A stretch of DNA of 64,000 nucleotides from JAUWPO01 sp965603285 (lineage in GTDB: Bacteria; Chloroflexota; Anaerolineae; Anaerolineales; UBA4823). The number at the start of each line of letters is the position of its first letter. The stretch's first letter is position 1. The stretch covers positions 1 to 64,000 of the forward strand of contig CBFDCK010000003.1 of the NCBI GenBank assembly GCA_965603285.1, in the 5' to 3' direction. Of this stretch, positions 34,898 to 43,822 are shown piece after piece. Position numbers and translations under genes: made by a program. The notes under the pieces were generated by a model that had not been told where the DNA came from, did no database searches, and was given only the letters and a program-made list of their open reading frames with translations.

Positions 34898-36409
34898 ATG
34901 TCTGATTTATTGCTAGGTATTGATATAGGTACATACAGCAGCAAAGGGGTATTGGTCAAGCCTGATGGCACACTCTTGAAATCCTCTGTCGTTGAACATG
35001 TCATGGATATTCCCCATCCAGGCTGGGCAGAACAGGATGCGGATGCCGTGTGGTGGGCTGATGTTGTAACCATTTGCCAGGATTTACTCGATGGTTCTCC
35101 ATATTCAGGTGACGACGTGGGTGGGGTGGCTTTCAGTGCCATCGGGCCATGTGTGCTGCCAATAGACGCTTCTGGAAATCCCTTGCGGGCTGGAATACTG
35201 TATGGTGTCGACACCCGCGCCAGTTCTGAGATTGAGCAACTCAATCACAAGTTGGGGGAAGAGACAATTTATAACCTCTCCGGAATGGCTTTAACCAGCC
35301 AGGCTGCTGGGCCAAAAATCCTGTGGATCAAGAATAACGAGCCAGAAGTCTGGGAACGGACCGACCACATAACCACTGCCAGCAGTTATTTGATATACCG
35401 TTTGACCGGCGAGAAGGTGATCGATCGTCATACCGCCAGCCACTATATGCCCTTGGTGGACATTAACACCCTGGAATGGTCAGACCGCTTTGCTGACGAG
35501 ATTGTCAGTCTTGACAAGCTCCCCCGCATGGCATGGAGCGACGAACTCGCCGGGCAGGTCAACCCAAGCGGTGCCGCCCAGACCGGATTGAAAGTGGGAA
35601 CGCCTGTGGCAGTAGGTGCAGTGGACGCTCTGAGTGAGGGCATCAGTGTAGGCGTAGTACAACCAGGGGATTTGATGATCATGTACGGCAGCACCGCCTT
35701 TTTCATTCTGGTGCTTAATAATCCCGTACCCGATGAGCGTATGTGGACGGTAGGCGGGTCCTTCAAAAGCCAGTATAACCTTGCCGCCGGGATGGCAACC
35801 ACCGGATCATTGACCCGCTGGTTCCGCGATGAACTTGCTGCCGATCTCCCTGAGGACACTGCCTACCAGACACTGTTTGATGAAATCAAGACTGTCACAG
35901 CCGGTGCCAATGGTCTGATCGTACTACCTTATTTTAGTGGTGAGCGTACCCCCATTAATGATCCCAACGCTCGTGGTTTAATCATCGGTCTGACTCTGGC
36001 TCACAAACGCAAACACATTTTCCGGGCATTGCTGGAAGGAGTCGCTTATGGAATCTGCCACAACATTGAGACCTTCCAGGATATCGGTGCGCCCGTTAAA
36101 CGCGTTGTCGCTGTTGGTGGCGGCACCCAGAGTAAAACCTGGCTCCAGATTGTCTCAGATGTTGCCGGAATCGAGCAGATCGTGCCGGCACAAACCATCG
36201 GTGCCAGCTATGGCGACGCTTTCCTCGCCGGTGTAGCGGCTGGTATTCTCAATCGGGAGTCAATAACAGACTGGGTCCAGGGGGGTGAAATCATCCAACC
36301 CAACCCAGAATATCAGCGGGTTTACCAACCTTACTATCATGATTATCTCGACCTCTACGAACGAAACAAGGAGATCATGCACAATCTTGCAACCGAAGCG
36401 CGGATGTGA
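34898..36409 (+). CDS. FGGY-family carbohydrate kinase, xylulokinase-like
   Basis: 503 residues. LLLGIDIGTYSSKGVLVKPDG (phosphate 1), IPHPGWAEQDADAVWW, GVDTRASSEIEQL, MIMYGSTAFFILV, LPYFSGERTPINDPNARG and AVGGGTQSKTWLQIVSDVAG are typical FGGY/XylB motifs. Substrate specificity in FGGY kinases cannot be read directly. D-xylulose, L-xylulose, D-ribulose or another ketose are options. It closes the same-strand sugar block and provides a second ketose kinase besides the rhamnulokinase-like one, so a second sugar may be degraded. Confidence 0.85.
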   Translation: MSDLLLGIDIGTYSSKGVLVKPDGTLLKSSVVEHVMDIPHPGWAEQDADAVWWADVVTICQDLLDGSPYSGDDVGGVAFSAIGPCVLPIDASGNPLRAGILYGVDTRASSEIEQLNHKLGEETIYNLSGMALTSQAAGPKILWIKNNEPEVWERTDHITTASSYLIYRLTGEKVIDRHTASHYMPLVDINTLEWSDRFADEIVSLDKLPRMAWSDELAGQVNPSGAAQTGLKVGTPVAVGAVDALSEGISVGVVQPGDLMIMYGSTAFFILVLNNPVPDERMWTVGGSFKSQYNLAAGMATTGSLTRWFRDELAADLPEDTAYQTLFDEIKTVTAGANGLIVLPYFSGERTPINDPNARGLIIGLTLAHKRKHIFRALLEGVAYGICHNIETFQDIGAPVKRVVAVGGGTQSKTWLQIVSDVAGIEQIVPAQTIGASYGDAFLAGVAAGILNRESITDWVQGGEIIQPNPEYQRVYQPYYHDYLDLYERNKEIMHNLATEARM

Positions 36410-36503
36410 GCAAACCATTCACAGAGATATCCTTAAATTTCTTTTCACTTTTTCGTAAGATCCCCAAATTCTTCCATTATTGTCAATCTTTTCCTACCAT
36501 TAA

Positions 36504-36533
36504 TTTATGGCCCATTATTTTATGGCCCATTAT
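36504..36533. repeat. 15-bp tandem repeat (two copies)
   Basis: Two perfect head-to-tail copies of TTTATGGCCCATTAT, followed by a partial third (TTATGG), in the 143-base gap between convergent genes. GGCC is the centre of a short self-complementary ATGGCCCAT-like core. No other feature is visible in the gap. Confidence 0.6.
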
Positions 36534-36552
36534 GTTATGGCAACCGACCAAT

Positions 36553-39204
36553 CTAAACTAAGAAAGCCCCAGGGTTGAATAAACCTTGTGGGTCCCAACG
36601 TAATTTTAGCTTGCGCATTAATTCCAGACTTTCAGGAAAGTAGCCCCAGTGGTCGGTTGTCTCTATCATATGTTTGGGTGCTGTAAGGCGGACTGCATAA
36701 CCGTTAGCTTTGTGAGCCTCAGCACGTATATTCGCTAAATCGCCCCCATTTTGAATATACATCATTCCGTTTGCCAGGTCAGCTATATATGAGGACTCGT
36801 TGAGGGACGGCGCAAGGATTTTTAATAAAGATGGCAAGTCTTTGGGAGCGACGCCCACACGAACCAGAGATGTGATCTTTTGGACGCCGTTAGAGCCTTT
36901 TTCATCAGCTTGCAGCCAATGTCCCCAGACTTCGCTGCCGGATAGAGTATGATTTTGATCCACTCTACCTACGCCTCCAACCTCCAGCACGCCGCGCGCT
37001 TGAAGGAGCTCCGCTGCCACGTCTTCTGCGAGACCCTCAGCTGTGTAAATCAAAGTGTGAGGCGCATCCGATAGTCCTTTAACTCCCTTGCACAGTAGTA
37101 GCGCTGATGCTGCCAGGCATACCCTCATAAGCTCGTGATTCCACTGCAATCCAAGTTCCAAATCCTCAACCGGCACGACCAGGCTGGCACGGTTGCGTGG
37201 CATCGGGTTGAGCTTCAAAGTCGCTTCAGTGATCAAACCCAACGTGCCGTGTGATCCCACGAAAAGCTTTGTTAGATCGTAACCGGCTACATTCTTGACA
37301 ACCGGTCTTCCAACCCGGATCACGCGCCCATCCGGCATTACGACCGTAAGAGCAAGCACCAGGTCGCGCAGCCCACCGTAACGCATGCGCAAGGGGGCGT
37401 TGAAGTTGGTGGCAATGATTCCGCCCACTGTGGCTTTATCCCATGGGGAGGTTAGCGGCACACACATGTTATGATTCGTTAGTGCAGCCTGCAGCTCTGA
37501 TATTGGGGTTCCCGCACCCACACTGACGTACAAATCCTGGGGCGCATACTCGATGATGCCGTTTAATTGATTGGTCTGCAGCACATGTTCGGCATCCGGA
37601 AGTAAGCTGGATTTGGTACCTCCCCCTCGGATTCGTATATCCTGGTTGATATTTCTGCTTGTAAAAACTATTTCACAGGCGTCTTCTGTGGACCCCGGTA
37701 TGTGAATTTTTGTGATTTTGTTACATGCATTTGATTCACCCCTGCTCTCCTGCCTCTCTACTCCTCTGCTCCTCTTCCCTCCAGCCCCCATGCCCCCTTG
37801 CTCCCTTGCCCCTTGGTCTTCTGGAAAAATCTTACCCGGATTCATGATGTTCCGGGGGTCAAACACTTCCTTGATCTCCCGCATGGCGTTCAATTCGTCA
37901 TTATTGTACAGCAGCGGCATGTAGGCTCGCTTTTCGATTCCCACGCCGTGTTCGCCAGTTATGGTGCCATCATGACGGACGCAGGTTTCCAAAATCTCAT
38001 ACCCGGCATCGTGGACGCGTTTCATTAACTCTTGGTCGGACAGATCACTGATGAGTAAAAACGGATGAATGTTGCCATCACCAGCGTGGAAGACGTAAGC
38101 GACTTGGATCGCGTATCTTTCGCAAATCTGGTTGATCTCGGTCAGTGTAGGAGCCAGTTTGCTGCGCGGTACGGTGCCGTCCAAGGTGAGGTAAGCTGGA
38201 GCTAGGCGCGCCATCGCTCCGGCGGCGTTATTACGACCGTACCAGATTTTTTCCCGTTCATCTTCTGATTGAGCCATTTTGATATCCAGAACTTTGTGTT
38301 CGTGCAAAACGGCTGCGATTTCGTCCATCTGCGCTGACAGGCTATTTTTATACCCGTCCACTTCGATGATCAGAGCTGCACCTGCCGTGATGGGCAGTCC
38401 AGCTTGAGCGAAATCCTCGATGATAACCATCATTTTTTGATCCATGAACTCCACGGTTGCCGGAACCAAACCGCGCCCGATCAGGGCTGAGACCGCATCG
38501 CCTGCGTCTGAGACCGTATCAAAGGCTGCAAGCAATGTCTCCACTCCGGGTGGGTACCGCAGCAGGCGGATATAAGCTTTGGTAATGATCCCCAATGTGC
38601 CTTCGCTGCCAGTAAGCAAGCCTGAGAAATCATACTCCGGGTAATCCAATGCCCGCCCACCCAATTGAACTGCTCCTCCATCCGCCGGTACAATTTCCAG
38701 CCCGGTCACATAATTTGTGGTCACCCCATATTTAAAGCAGTGCGGACCACCGGCGTTTTCTGCAATATTACCCCCTAAAGTAGCGGCTCGGCTGCTGGCA
38801 GGATCCGGCGGGTAATACAACCCATTTTGCTTGACATATTCATCCAGATTCCGATTGACAACACCTGGTTCGATAACTACGCTGCGCCCGGCTATATCGA
38901 GATTCAAGATGTGATTCATGTGCGAAAAGTGCAGGATCAGTCCCCCGTTTTCAGCTACTGCCCCACCGGAGAGTCCAGTGCCTGCTCCGCGCGCAATTAT
39001 TGGGACATCATGTTCAGTTGCCCAGCGCACGACCCGGCTCACATCATCCCTGGATTGTGGGTAGACGACGCCATCAGGCGTTCCGCGATCAATGGAAGCA
39101 TCCACCTCATAAGTGATTAGCTCAACCGGATTGGTGATGAGTTGCCCGGGTTGGAGAAGATTTGCCAGAGAGGCAAAATCAATTGATTGGGATGTTTTCT
39201 CCAT
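36553..39204 (-). CDS. Fused FAD-linked oxidase GlcD-GlcE (glycolate/lactate dehydrogenase subunits)
   Basis: 883 residues. Residues ~1-457 are a complete GlcD-type flavoprotein (FAD_binding_4: IIARGAGTGLSGGAVAENGG, PDPASSRAATLGGNIAENAGG; oxidase C domain ending DPRNIMNPGKIFPE, with HAGDGNIHP). Residues ~495-883 are GlcE-like, with its own FAD-binding half (IRIRGGGTKSSL, SPWDKATVGGIIATNFNAP). Between them lies a 35-residue low-complexity linker of Gly/Arg/Glu/Gln encoded by purine-rich DNA. With GlcF it should oxidise a 2-hydroxy acid. Lactate from the fucose pathway is a reasonable substrate. The gene follows glcF by 112 bases. Confidence 0.9.
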   Translation of the reverse strand: MEKTSQSIDFASLANLLQPGQLITNPVELITYEVDASIDRGTPDGVVYPQSRDDVSRVVRWATEHDVPIIARGAGTGLSGGAVAENGGLILHFSHMNHILNLDIAGRSVVIEPGVVNRNLDEYVKQNGLYYPPDPASSRAATLGGNIAENAGGPHCFKYGVTTNYVTGLEIVPADGGAVQLGGRALDYPEYDFSGLLTGSEGTLGIITKAYIRLLRYPPGVETLLAAFDTVSDAGDAVSALIGRGLVPATVEFMDQKMMVIIEDFAQAGLPITAGAALIIEVDGYKNSLSAQMDEIAAVLHEHKVLDIKMAQSEDEREKIWYGRNNAAGAMARLAPAYLTLDGTVPRSKLAPTLTEINQICERYAIQVAYVFHAGDGNIHPFLLISDLSDQELMKRVHDAGYEILETCVRHDGTITGEHGVGIEKRAYMPLLYNNDELNAMREIKEVFDPRNIMNPGKIFPEDQGAREQGGMGAGGKRSRGVERQESRGESNACNKITKIHIPGSTEDACEIVFTSRNINQDIRIRGGGTKSSLLPDAEHVLQTNQLNGIIEYAPQDLYVSVGAGTPISELQAALTNHNMCVPLTSPWDKATVGGIIATNFNAPLRMRYGGLRDLVLALTVVMPDGRVIRVGRPVVKNVAGYDLTKLFVGSHGTLGLITEATLKLNPMPRNRASLVVPVEDLELGLQWNHELMRVCLAASALLLCKGVKGLSDAPHTLIYTAEGLAEDVAAELLQARGVLEVGGVGRVDQNHTLSGSEVWGHWLQADEKGSNGVQKITSLVRVGVAPKDLPSLLKILAPSLNESSYIADLANGMMYIQNGGDLANIRAEAHKANGYAVRLTAPKHMIETTDHWGYFPESLELMRKLKLRWDPQGLFNPGAFLV

Positions 39205-39316
39205 AAATGATTTCCTTATTTGTGAGTGGAAAGTGAATAACAGATCGTGGTTTTATCCAGATACTTAGATTCTTTGCCTCTGTTGCGTTCCGGTTCAGAA
39301 TTTCATTTCCGCTGAG

Positions 39317-40657
39317 CTATTTTGATTGACCACTAGTTGCTACACCCTGATCACTTATTATTGATTCCTTCTCGTAAGACAAATCCAACACTTCCACCAC
39401 ATGCATCACTTTTGCTTCCAAACCAGCGCGTCGCACTCCGGCGATGAGCTGCATCTGGCAGCCGGTATTTGAGGTCACGATCAAATTGGCACCGGTGGCG
39501 GCGATATCAGCCATTTTAGCATCAAGGATCTTGTCTGCCATATCTATCTGCGTGATGTTGTAAACCCCGGCGCTGCCGCAGCATAAATCGGGGGACAACA
39601 ATTCGACCAGTTCCAATCCGGGAATCATCCCCAGCAATTGGCGCGGCTGATTGACCACTTTTTGCCCGTGGCGTAAATGACAGGAGTCAGAATAGGTCGC
39701 CCGGACTTTCAACTCACCTTCAGGAGGTGAGTGAAGGTTCTCCATAAGGAATTCGCTGATGTCTTCGACTTTGTCAGAGAATTGTTTGGCCTTCTGTGCA
39801 TAAACGGGATCACCGGTTAGAAGATGTGGGTATTCTTTGAGCGCCACCCCACACCCGCCCGCGTTGTTAATAACGGCTGAAAATTCTCCCTCATGAGCGA
39901 GGAATGCGTCAATATTATGGCGGGCAAGTCCTCTAGCGTAATCTTCGTCACCCAGGTGCAGGTGCGCAGCGCCGCAGCAGGTTTGTGATGCGGGTGTATG
40001 CACTTCGAAGCCGTTACGCTGTAAGACACGCACGGTCGCCTGGTTCACCTGGGGCAGAAAGCCCTCCTGGATGCAGCCGGTAAAGAACAACACATCGCCG
40101 CGCTTATTTCCAACCGCAAGCGCAGATACCCGGTAATCTTGGTAGTGGGGGTTTAAGGGCGGCAGGATAGCTTCCATAGACTGCAGCGTTTTGGGAAGCA
40201 GATTGTCTGACCGTACGATCTGCTGCAGCCCGATAGTTTCGTAGATGTACAGGGCGCGAGCAATAAACTTAAGCAGGCTTCGATTGGTCATTAACTGTTT
40301 TGTTCCCAGCCAGCGTAGGAACCTTTCAGTAATGCCGGGTGAGCGGTTGTGCTCTACGACAATGCGGGCAGCCTCGATTAAATTCCCGTAATTTACATCG
40401 GAAGGGCAAGCGGTTTCGCATGAGCGGCATACCAGGCACAAGTTAATATGCTGGGTGAGGCTGTCTTTGAAATCGACGAGCTCAACTCTTCCGTCCGATA
40501 CCGCCCGTATTAAAGCAATGCGCCCACGCGGGGAGTCCATTTCTGTGCCGAGGGCATTGTAGGTTGGGCAAGCCGGCAGGCACAGACCACAGTGAATACA
40601 CTGGCTGAGTTTGCTCCTGTATTCTGGAGAGGTAAGCAGTTCGATGTTTTGGATCAT
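39317..40657 (-). CDS. glcF: GlcF-like iron-sulfur subunit of 2-hydroxyacid dehydrogenase
   Basis: About 446 residues from the ATG at 40657; the frame extends 24 codons upstream, but the family starts near this Met. Two 4Fe-4S sites: C20-x2-C23-x2-C26-x3-C30 (CIHCGLCLPACP), and CLVCRSCETACP. Two CCG domains follow (CCGAAHLHLGD, CCGSAGVYNITQ), which bind a non-cubane cluster in related Hdr/GlpC proteins. It passes electrons from the GlcD-GlcE flavoprotein to an acceptor. Same strand and orientation as the microcompartment operon upstream, from which it is separated by a decayed transporter gene. Confidence 0.9.
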   Translation of the reverse strand: MIQNIELLTSPEYRSKLSQCIHCGLCLPACPTYNALGTEMDSPRGRIALIRAVSDGRVELVDFKDSLTQHINLCLVCRSCETACPSDVNYGNLIEAARIVVEHNRSPGITERFLRWLGTKQLMTNRSLLKFIARALYIYETIGLQQIVRSDNLLPKTLQSMEAILPPLNPHYQDYRVSALAVGNKRGDVLFFTGCIQEGFLPQVNQATVRVLQRNGFEVHTPASQTCCGAAHLHLGDEDYARGLARHNIDAFLAHEGEFSAVINNAGGCGVALKEYPHLLTGDPVYAQKAKQFSDKVEDISEFLMENLHSPPEGELKVRATYSDSCHLRHGQKVVNQPRQLLGMIPGLELVELLSPDLCCGSAGVYNITQIDMADKILDAKMADIAATGANLIVTSNTGCQMQLIAGVRRAGLEAKVMHVVEVLDLSYEKESIISDQGVATSGQSK

Positions 40658-40742
40658 AGATGGTTCCAGGAAGATATGCCAGCCTGCAAACAATACCATA
40701 GTATAACGGTCGGGAGCATCGTGGGTCAAATCCAGTAACTTA

Positions 40743-41203
40743 TTTAATTTCTATTTCGTGAAATTGATGTAGTTGAATTAAGAGTATTCCAGCAAGTATG
40801 ATCACACACCCCAGCAGTTAGATTGAGGAAAGCGTTACTCCGAGTAAAATCCAACCAATAAATGCGGCGAAAACTACCTCAGTGCTCATGATAATCGTTG
40901 CATCAGCAGGTGGTGCTACTTTATAACTGCTGGCTTGTAATATAAATCCGATCCCGACTTATATAAAGCCAGTGTAAATATTCGCCCACCAAGCGCCCGA
41001 AAAAGCGGAAAGAGTTTCCGTCCTGAAGATAATCCCTGCCGTCATACTGAGCAAACACATAAAAAATACTGCCCGATAGCGAGGTGCAGCACATCGATCC
41101 ATTTTATAAGCCACCCGATCAGGATGACGAGCAGTGTCCACAAAAAGGATGTGGCAGGTTTTGCTGTTTTCCGTACCAGGATTGCTCTGGAGAGACCAGC
41201 ACA
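40743..41203 (-). pseudogene. EamA/DMT-family transporter pseudogene
   Basis: Reading the minus strand in changing frames recovers the C-terminal half of an EamA transporter. ATSFLWTLLVILIGWLIKW is in one frame. A frameshift follows, then WWANIYTGFI-stop-VGIGFILQASSYKVAPPADA, VVFAAFIGWILLG, another in-frame stop, and GCVIILAGILLIQL to the end. At least one frameshift and two nonsense codons are present, and the 5' half is missing. It lies directly after the last vertex-protein gene of the microcompartment operon, so it marks a junction where the operon and an older neighbour were joined. Confidence 0.75.
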
Positions 41204-41482
41204 TTAATTAAGAGTTGAAATGTAAAGGGAATCGACTATCCCAACGATCACTGAGATCACACAACCATCTGGTTGGTTAAGTGCTTGACGGGCAGCATTG
41301 CCTTCCCTGTTCACCAATACGGTGTCACCGATGCCAGCATGGGTGTTATCCAGAGCGATAAAATCCCCCTCCGACGGGTCGTCGGGCAAGGTCAGCGGTT
41401 GCACCACCAGCAAGCGCCGATTCTTATAATCCGGATGGCTAATCGTTGTGACGACAGTACCAATAACTTTCCCAAGTATCAT
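41204..41482 (-). CDS. BMC-P pentameric shell vertex protein (EutN/CcmL family), copy 4
   Basis: 92 residues from the ATG at 41482; a TTG 15 codons upstream lengthens the frame but not the domain. EutN/CcmL beta-barrel: ILGKVIGTVVTTISHPDYKNRRLLVVQPL, then FIALDNTHAGIGDTVLVNREGNAARQAL and VISVIVGIVDSL. Pentamers of this family cap the vertices of icosahedral shells. The ribosome site is weak. Last gene of the BMC operon and the most diverged of its four BMC-P copies. Confidence 0.9.
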   Translation of the reverse strand: MILGKVIGTVVTTISHPDYKNRRLLVVQPLTLPDDPSEGDFIALDNTHAGIGDTVLVNREGNAARQALNQPDGCVISVIVGIVDSLYISTLN

Positions 41483-41535
41483 TATATTAAAGGTAATATG
41501 AAAGGGTTTTTGACGGTTACCAGGCAATCAATAAC

Positions 41536-41856
41536 CTATGTATACCTCACCAAGCCTTCTTTGAGTGTGTAATCAAAATCACCATCCGGTTGCACAACCA
41601 ATTCATCAACAATGCCAATAATAGCCAGGTCGACCGGTACGAATTTATGTTCGCGTAGTGCCAGGGCGGCCTCGCGTGAGCGTGTCATTACACACAGGTC
41701 ACCGGGACCAGCCCACACCACATCAACTGCCACCTGCAAAGGGCCAACAGGGCGCAGGTGTTTGTCTAATGGCTGCACGACGAGAAGCTTCGTACCTTTC
41801 AGGTCTGGGTATTTAATTGTACAGATAGCCGTCCCGCGCACACGCCCGAATAACAT
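41536..41856 (-). CDS. BMC-P pentameric shell vertex protein (EutN/CcmL family), copy 3
   Basis: 106 residues. MLFGRVRGTAICTIKYPDLKGTKLLVVQPL, VAVDVVWAGPGDLCVMTRSREAALAL, and VDLAIIGIVDELVV give the full EutN/CcmL fold. A C-terminal tail (FDYTLKEGLVRYT) extends past the usual end. It follows the small EutT-N-like protein gene by 9 bases. Confidence 0.92.
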   Translation of the reverse strand: MLFGRVRGTAICTIKYPDLKGTKLLVVQPLDKHLRPVGPLQVAVDVVWAGPGDLCVMTRSREAALALREHKFVPVDLAIIGIVDELVVQPDGDFDYTLKEGLVRYT

Positions 41857-41865
41857 ATCGTAATC

Positions 41866-42264
41866 CTACTTATTACCAACATTTTGGAGAATTCGGCTGA
41901 TGATGGTATCTAGCAATTTCTGATCAACCGAATCACCCAAGCGCGCCACTACTGCTGCGTGCACTTGCTTGTGCAGGTCGTCATTGCTTCCCGCGCTACT
42001 GGAGATCGGGGCGATGGTTGAACTAGACTGATTAGAGGTCGCCTGTCCCGGACTCGAAGCGCTTGGAGAAACTATCTTCGTTATATAGGGGCGTTCTGGA
42101 GCACTGGGTGGTTTATCGTGATCACGCAATATTTCAATTCCTAAGCGGATGGCTTTATCCCGTGCTATATCTGTTAGCACAACGTCGTCATCCTCCACCA
42201 GCGAAATGACGCCCCGTTTAGCCAGATCTTCGATATCGCGTTCAGTATAAAATGTTTTTGGCAT
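41866..42264 (-). CDS. Small microcompartment-associated protein with EutT-N-like domain and C-terminal encapsulation-like helix
   Basis: 132 residues. Residues 1-48 (FYTERDIEDLAKRG, VLTDIARDKAIRLGIEIL) resemble the short N-terminal domain found in EutT and other cobalamin/BMC accessory proteins: a helix-turn unit ending in an LTxxARDxA segment. A Ser/Pro-rich linker of ~45 residues follows. The C-terminus (~95-130) is an amphipathic helix, HAAVVARLGDSVDQKLLDTI plus SRILQNVG, like encapsulation peptides. No catalytic residues are apparent. A scaffold or adaptor bringing cargo to the shell is an inference. Sits between shell genes. Confidence 0.65.
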   Translation of the reverse strand: MPKTFYTERDIEDLAKRGVISLVEDDDVVLTDIARDKAIRLGIEILRDHDKPPSAPERPYITKIVSPSASSPGQATSNQSSSTIAPISSSAGSNDDLHKQVHAAVVARLGDSVDQKLLDTIISRILQNVGNK

Positions 42265-42292
42265 GGATTACTCCCAAAAAGTAGAACCTAAA

Positions 42293-42925
42293 TTAGAATT
42301 CACTCTCAACACCCTCCAGACTACCCAAGGCTCGAATGGAGGCATCGCGGGCTGTCTCAGCTTCCGCTTCCGTACCGGAAAGCCACATGCGGCCAAAACG
42401 ACCGACTGAGCTGACGTGCACTACGTTTATAGTAGCTTTCTTCTCAGCCTCGTTGCAAGCGAAGTTGATATATGCTGCGGGGAAACACTCGACTACTAGT
42501 AGTGTTTGACCTGGAACCAGCATGCTGCCCCGTCGCCAACGGTTGAGTAGCTGCGCCTGATATGGATCAACATTGGTTATCACCTGGATCGAGGCAACCT
42601 GCGGACGAATGCGGTCCTCAATATTCAAACCAAGACGCTCGAGTACGATACGCCCAGATTCGAGCACCGCTGCCTGATTGAGGGAGTGCACTTCGAACAT
42701 GCCAAATTCGCGTTCAACTACCTGGGCGCCGGGTTTAGCCTCAGTTGCCTTGACGGCAATATCCACTGTGCGAAATACCTCGTTGCCGGGGGCCATCTCG
42801 ATATATAGTGAAGCCATGCCCTCGACCGGCAAGTCGCCCTGGGTGATGGTGCCTACAAAGGCCGCGTATTTCGCCTGCATGCGGTCTAGATAACAATAAC
42901 AACGAAGAGAAAATTCTTTAGCCAT
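42293..42925 (-). CDS. Tandem BMC-domain shell protein (BMC-T type)
   Basis: About 210 residues from the ATG at 42925 (AAGGATTC upstream); the open frame extends 19 codons further and overlaps the EutJ-like gene. Length fits two fused BMC domains, which form trimers that fill hexagonal sites of the shell. The second half ends in a clear BMC segment, SVGRFGRMWLSGTEAEAETA then RDASIRALGSLEG. The first half has SLYIEMAPGNEVFRTVDIAV and LNQAAVLESGRIVLERLG, a diverged or permuted BMC domain. Central segment LVPGQTLLVVECFPAAY. Such trimers often gate metabolites. Context among shell genes makes the call firm. Confidence 0.78.
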   Translation of the reverse strand: MAKEFSLRCYCYLDRMQAKYAAFVGTITQGDLPVEGMASLYIEMAPGNEVFRTVDIAVKATEAKPGAQVVEREFGMFEVHSLNQAAVLESGRIVLERLGLNIEDRIRPQVASIQVITNVDPYQAQLLNRWRRGSMLVPGQTLLVVECFPAAYINFACNEAEKKATINVVHVSSVGRFGRMWLSGTEAEAETARDASIRALGSLEGVESEF

Positions 42926-42944
42926 TGAATCCTTGTCGATATGG

Positions 42945-43784
42945 TCAGCTCTTATGTTCAGGTACTTGATCGTGCATTGCAATTCCCAGGGGAGTCACGA
43001 AGACTGGTCGCTCTGGTATGTGCGTCGGCAGACCGGTATAATCCTCAATGACCGCAGCCATGCCAGGGTACGCACTGGTTCCGCCAACAAGTGTCAGATT
43101 TTCGACCTGTACTTGGCTTTGGGCGACGTGGCGAGCCACAATGCTGGCTACTTTTTCCATCACTGGACGGATAATGAGGAACAGACGAGATTGTTCAGTT
43201 GGATTGACCTTCATAACTTCTGCTGCCTCGAATGAGATATCTTGCGCTCCAGCGATTACCAGCGAAAAGTGGGTACCACCAGTTGGCTCATCGGCAGTGT
43301 AGACTACTTCACCATCCTGCAAGATGGCAATGCCTGTAGTACCCCCTCCCACGTCAACAATAGCACCATTTTGTAGACCAAGCAGGGCATTCGCTGCCGT
43401 AGGCTCGTCAATCATGCTGGTACAATGCAGGCCGGCAGCCTCAACCACGTTCGCGCTTGCTCGCACTTCTACCTGGTGAACTCCCGGAGGGAAGCCAGTG
43501 GCAGCATGGGTTAGCTTCCTGCCAAGTCGCTTCTCCACCCGCTGCTTCATCTCGACCAGCAGGTCCACCGCGCCCAGAAAATCAACTACCAGACCGTCAC
43601 GCACTACCTGGGCGAATTGGTATTCACCCGCTAGGGGTTGCTTGTCCTGGTCGAGCACGACTAACACCAGGTAGGCAGTGCCCAAGTCCACACCGACGAG
43701 AAGTGGTTCTTCGGGAATTATATCCAGAGGCGCAGGTTCAGGGTCAGGGACCCAACGGATGACATGTTCCGCGCGGGCTAACAT
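42945..43784 (-). CDS. eutJ: EutJ-family Hsp70/actin-fold ATPase of the microcompartment
   Basis: 279 residues, the normal EutJ size. Actin/Hsp70-type nucleotide site: LLVGVDLGTAYLVLVVLD (phosphate 1), AIVDVGGGTTGIAIL (phosphate 2) and LTLVGGTSAYPGM (adenosine). ASANVVEAAGLHCTSMIDEPTAANALLG is characteristic of EutJ. Thought to assist folding or assembly of compartment enzymes; exact function is unproven. Encoded between BMC-H and BMC-T. Confidence 0.9.
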   Translation of the reverse strand: MLARAEHVIRWVPDPEPAPLDIIPEEPLLVGVDLGTAYLVLVVLDQDKQPLAGEYQFAQVVRDGLVVDFLGAVDLLVEMKQRVEKRLGRKLTHAATGFPPGVHQVEVRASANVVEAAGLHCTSMIDEPTAANALLGLQNGAIVDVGGGTTGIAILQDGEVVYTADEPTGGTHFSLVIAGAQDISFEAAEVMKVNPTEQSRLFLIIRPVMEKVASIVARHVAQSQVQVENLTLVGGTSAYPGMAAVIEDYTGLPTHIPERPVFVTPLGIAMHDQVPEHKS

Positions 43785-43822
43785 CCGGACGTAGTCAATC
43801 TGGGCGAAATATCTTTGAGCCG

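Noticed and set aside
41483..41527. TTG-initiated longer form of BMC-P copy 4
   Set aside because: The additional 15 residues do not belong to the EutN/CcmL fold, and its TTG has no ribosome site.
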